Assembly: GCA_043781855.1 (NCBI GenBank) | Contig: JAYWBB010000024.1 | Coordinates: 1 to 7,669, forward strand | Direction of reading: 5' to 3' | From: Nevskia sp043781855 | GTDB taxonomy: Bacteria > Pseudomonadota > Gammaproteobacteria > Nevskiales > Nevskiaceae | DNA: 7,669 bases | Part shown: positions 7,159 through 7,669 of the stretch, piece by piece | How positions within the stretch are numbered: the first letter of the stretch is position 1 | Layout: every line of letters starts with the position of its first letter | Position numbers and translations under genes: made by a program | Notes under the pieces: generated by a model | What the model saw: only the letters and a program-made list of their open reading frames with translations | The model's database searches: none | Told to the model about the DNA's origin: nothing

Positions 7159-7204
7159 GCCCCACGGAATCGTAGGCGCTGCATCACTCGGAAGGGAGAC
7201 TCAT

Positions 7205-7465
7205 GTGGCTAAACTAGGTCCAGAACATATCGGCAAGCTTCACCCTGGTGCCGCTGAAGACTTGGCGCGGTCGCTCCGTGACTATAGAGCAGCGGGGAAA
7301 CAAGGCATTCTCAAAGGTGTAAAGATTCTTTCAGGCCCGGGGTGCGCTGTGAGTGAAGCGCAAGAAGGCATCGTCTATCACGTCGATCAAGTTCCTGCCT
7401 TGCCCTTTGAGGGCTGCAAGCGATCTCCCTGCTGCGCTTGCTGCTACAGCCCAGTTGTAAAGTAA
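7205..7465 (+). CDS. Small Cys-rich hypothetical protein (86 aa)
   Basis: The protein begins MAKLGPEHIGKLHPGAAEDL and ends GCKRSPCCACCYSPVVK. The GTG at 7205 has AAGGGAG six bases upstream. An ATG two bases earlier is in another frame and stops after four codons. Six cysteines are present: Cys47 (GPGCAVSEAQ) and a cluster at 71, 76, 77, 79 and 80. A Cys, then a Y.vDqvPaLP stretch, then a C.....C.C.Y.PV ending resembles, from memory, small proteins and phage head-morphogenesis-type C-termini with a presumed zinc knuckle. Such proteins usually have CxxC at the first site; here it is CAVS, so one ligand seems missing. No signal peptide or membrane segment is seen. Codon use and G+C are lower than in prmB and aroC, so it may have been acquired. 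It starts 46 bases after the aroC stop on the same strand and could be cotranscribed. Function unknown. Confidence 0.72.
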   Translation: MAKLGPEHIGKLHPGAAEDLARSLRDYRAAGKQGILKGVKILSGPGCAVSEAQEGIVYHVDQVPALPFEGCKRSPCCACCYSPVVK

Positions 7466-7669
7466 TCGTAGGATTTCATCGGCCAATGGATATGAAAGAA
7501 CGCTGGCTTATTGAGCAAGCGCGCCACCTTGGAGGCCGGCAAATTTACCGAGCTAGATGTGTTGGGACTGTTAAGGATTCTCTGAAAAACCCCCACGCAC
7601 TCCATTATTGATCCGGCCATTATCTACTTGAATCAAGATGCGTACCGGACCGGTTTGTGCTGAAAGTAT
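7466..7669. other. Low-GC tail with no confident gene
   Basis: G+C falls to 48% over 7561-7620 and 43% over 7621-7669. On the plus strand a 41-codon frame (7486-7611, MDMKERWLIEQARHL... ending NPHALHY) stops at a TGA, then continues open in the same frame to the window edge (SGHYLLESRCVPDRFVLKV). It has only a poorly spaced AGGA upstream. On the minus strand a frame is open from the edge to a TAA at 7571-7573 and includes TGPVRILIQVDNGRINNG. Neither can be called a gene. CCATTAT occurs at 7602-7608 and 7617-7623, and the palindrome ACCGGaCCGGT lies near 7643-7653. The stretch could be non-coding, a degraded gene, or the end of a mobile element continuing to the right. Confidence 0.4.

Noticed and set aside
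7154..7160. GTTAGGC at the aroC stop, matching the integron attC core GTTRRRY, just before a small cassette-like gene
   Set aside because: No RYYYAAC partner or imperfect attC-type dyad lies upstream in the aroC tail, and no second core site follows the small gene, so a seven-base match is likely chance.

Overview
This is a high-GC window with short gene gaps. Its core proteins look gammaproteobacterial: PrmB is followed by AroC, and the chorismate synthase carries the GRHDPCVGIRATPIAEAM type of C-terminus. From the look of the proteins I lean towards Lysobacterales (Xanthomonadales) or relatives, but this is recognition from memory, not a search result.

Layout from left to right. (1) Minus strand, 1-646: the N-terminal 180 codons of a DUF58 membrane protein (GTG start, running off the left edge), preceded by a 35-codon reading frame with a strong ribosome binding site that overlaps its start. 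(2) A 271-base divergent gap with a 7-base inverted repeat. (3) Plus strand, 918-2498: a cytoplasmic alpha/beta hydrolase of lipase type with an unassigned C-terminal half. (4) Minus strand, 4967 down to 2543: a tight three-gene run, Sco1/SenC copper chaperone, then phosphatidylserine decarboxylase, then MoxR AAA+ ATPase, each pair joined by an ATGA overlap. (5) A 76-base divergent gap. (6) Plus strand, 5044-7158: prmB (ribosomal protein L3 glutamine methyltransferase) and aroC (chorismate synthase). (7) From about 7080 to the right edge the base composition drops. This tail holds a small Cys-rich protein (86 aa) and about 200 bases with no gene I can defend.

How the genes fit together: MoxR and DUF58 proteins are normally direct neighbours in one operon and are thought to work together on envelope or complex assembly. 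Here the hydrolase gene sits between them on the opposite strand, so the DUF58 gene must have its own promoter. The Sco1-Psd-MoxR run groups three membrane or envelope biogenesis functions under apparent translational coupling. prmB-aroC is ordinary housekeeping.

Nothing here amounts to a clearly new system. The items most worth a second look are the split moxR/DUF58 locus with its coupled upstream peptide, the uncharacterised hydrolase family with an Arg-Gly in place of the usual His-Gly oxyanion motif, and the compositionally distinct tail after aroC with its Cys-rich small protein.
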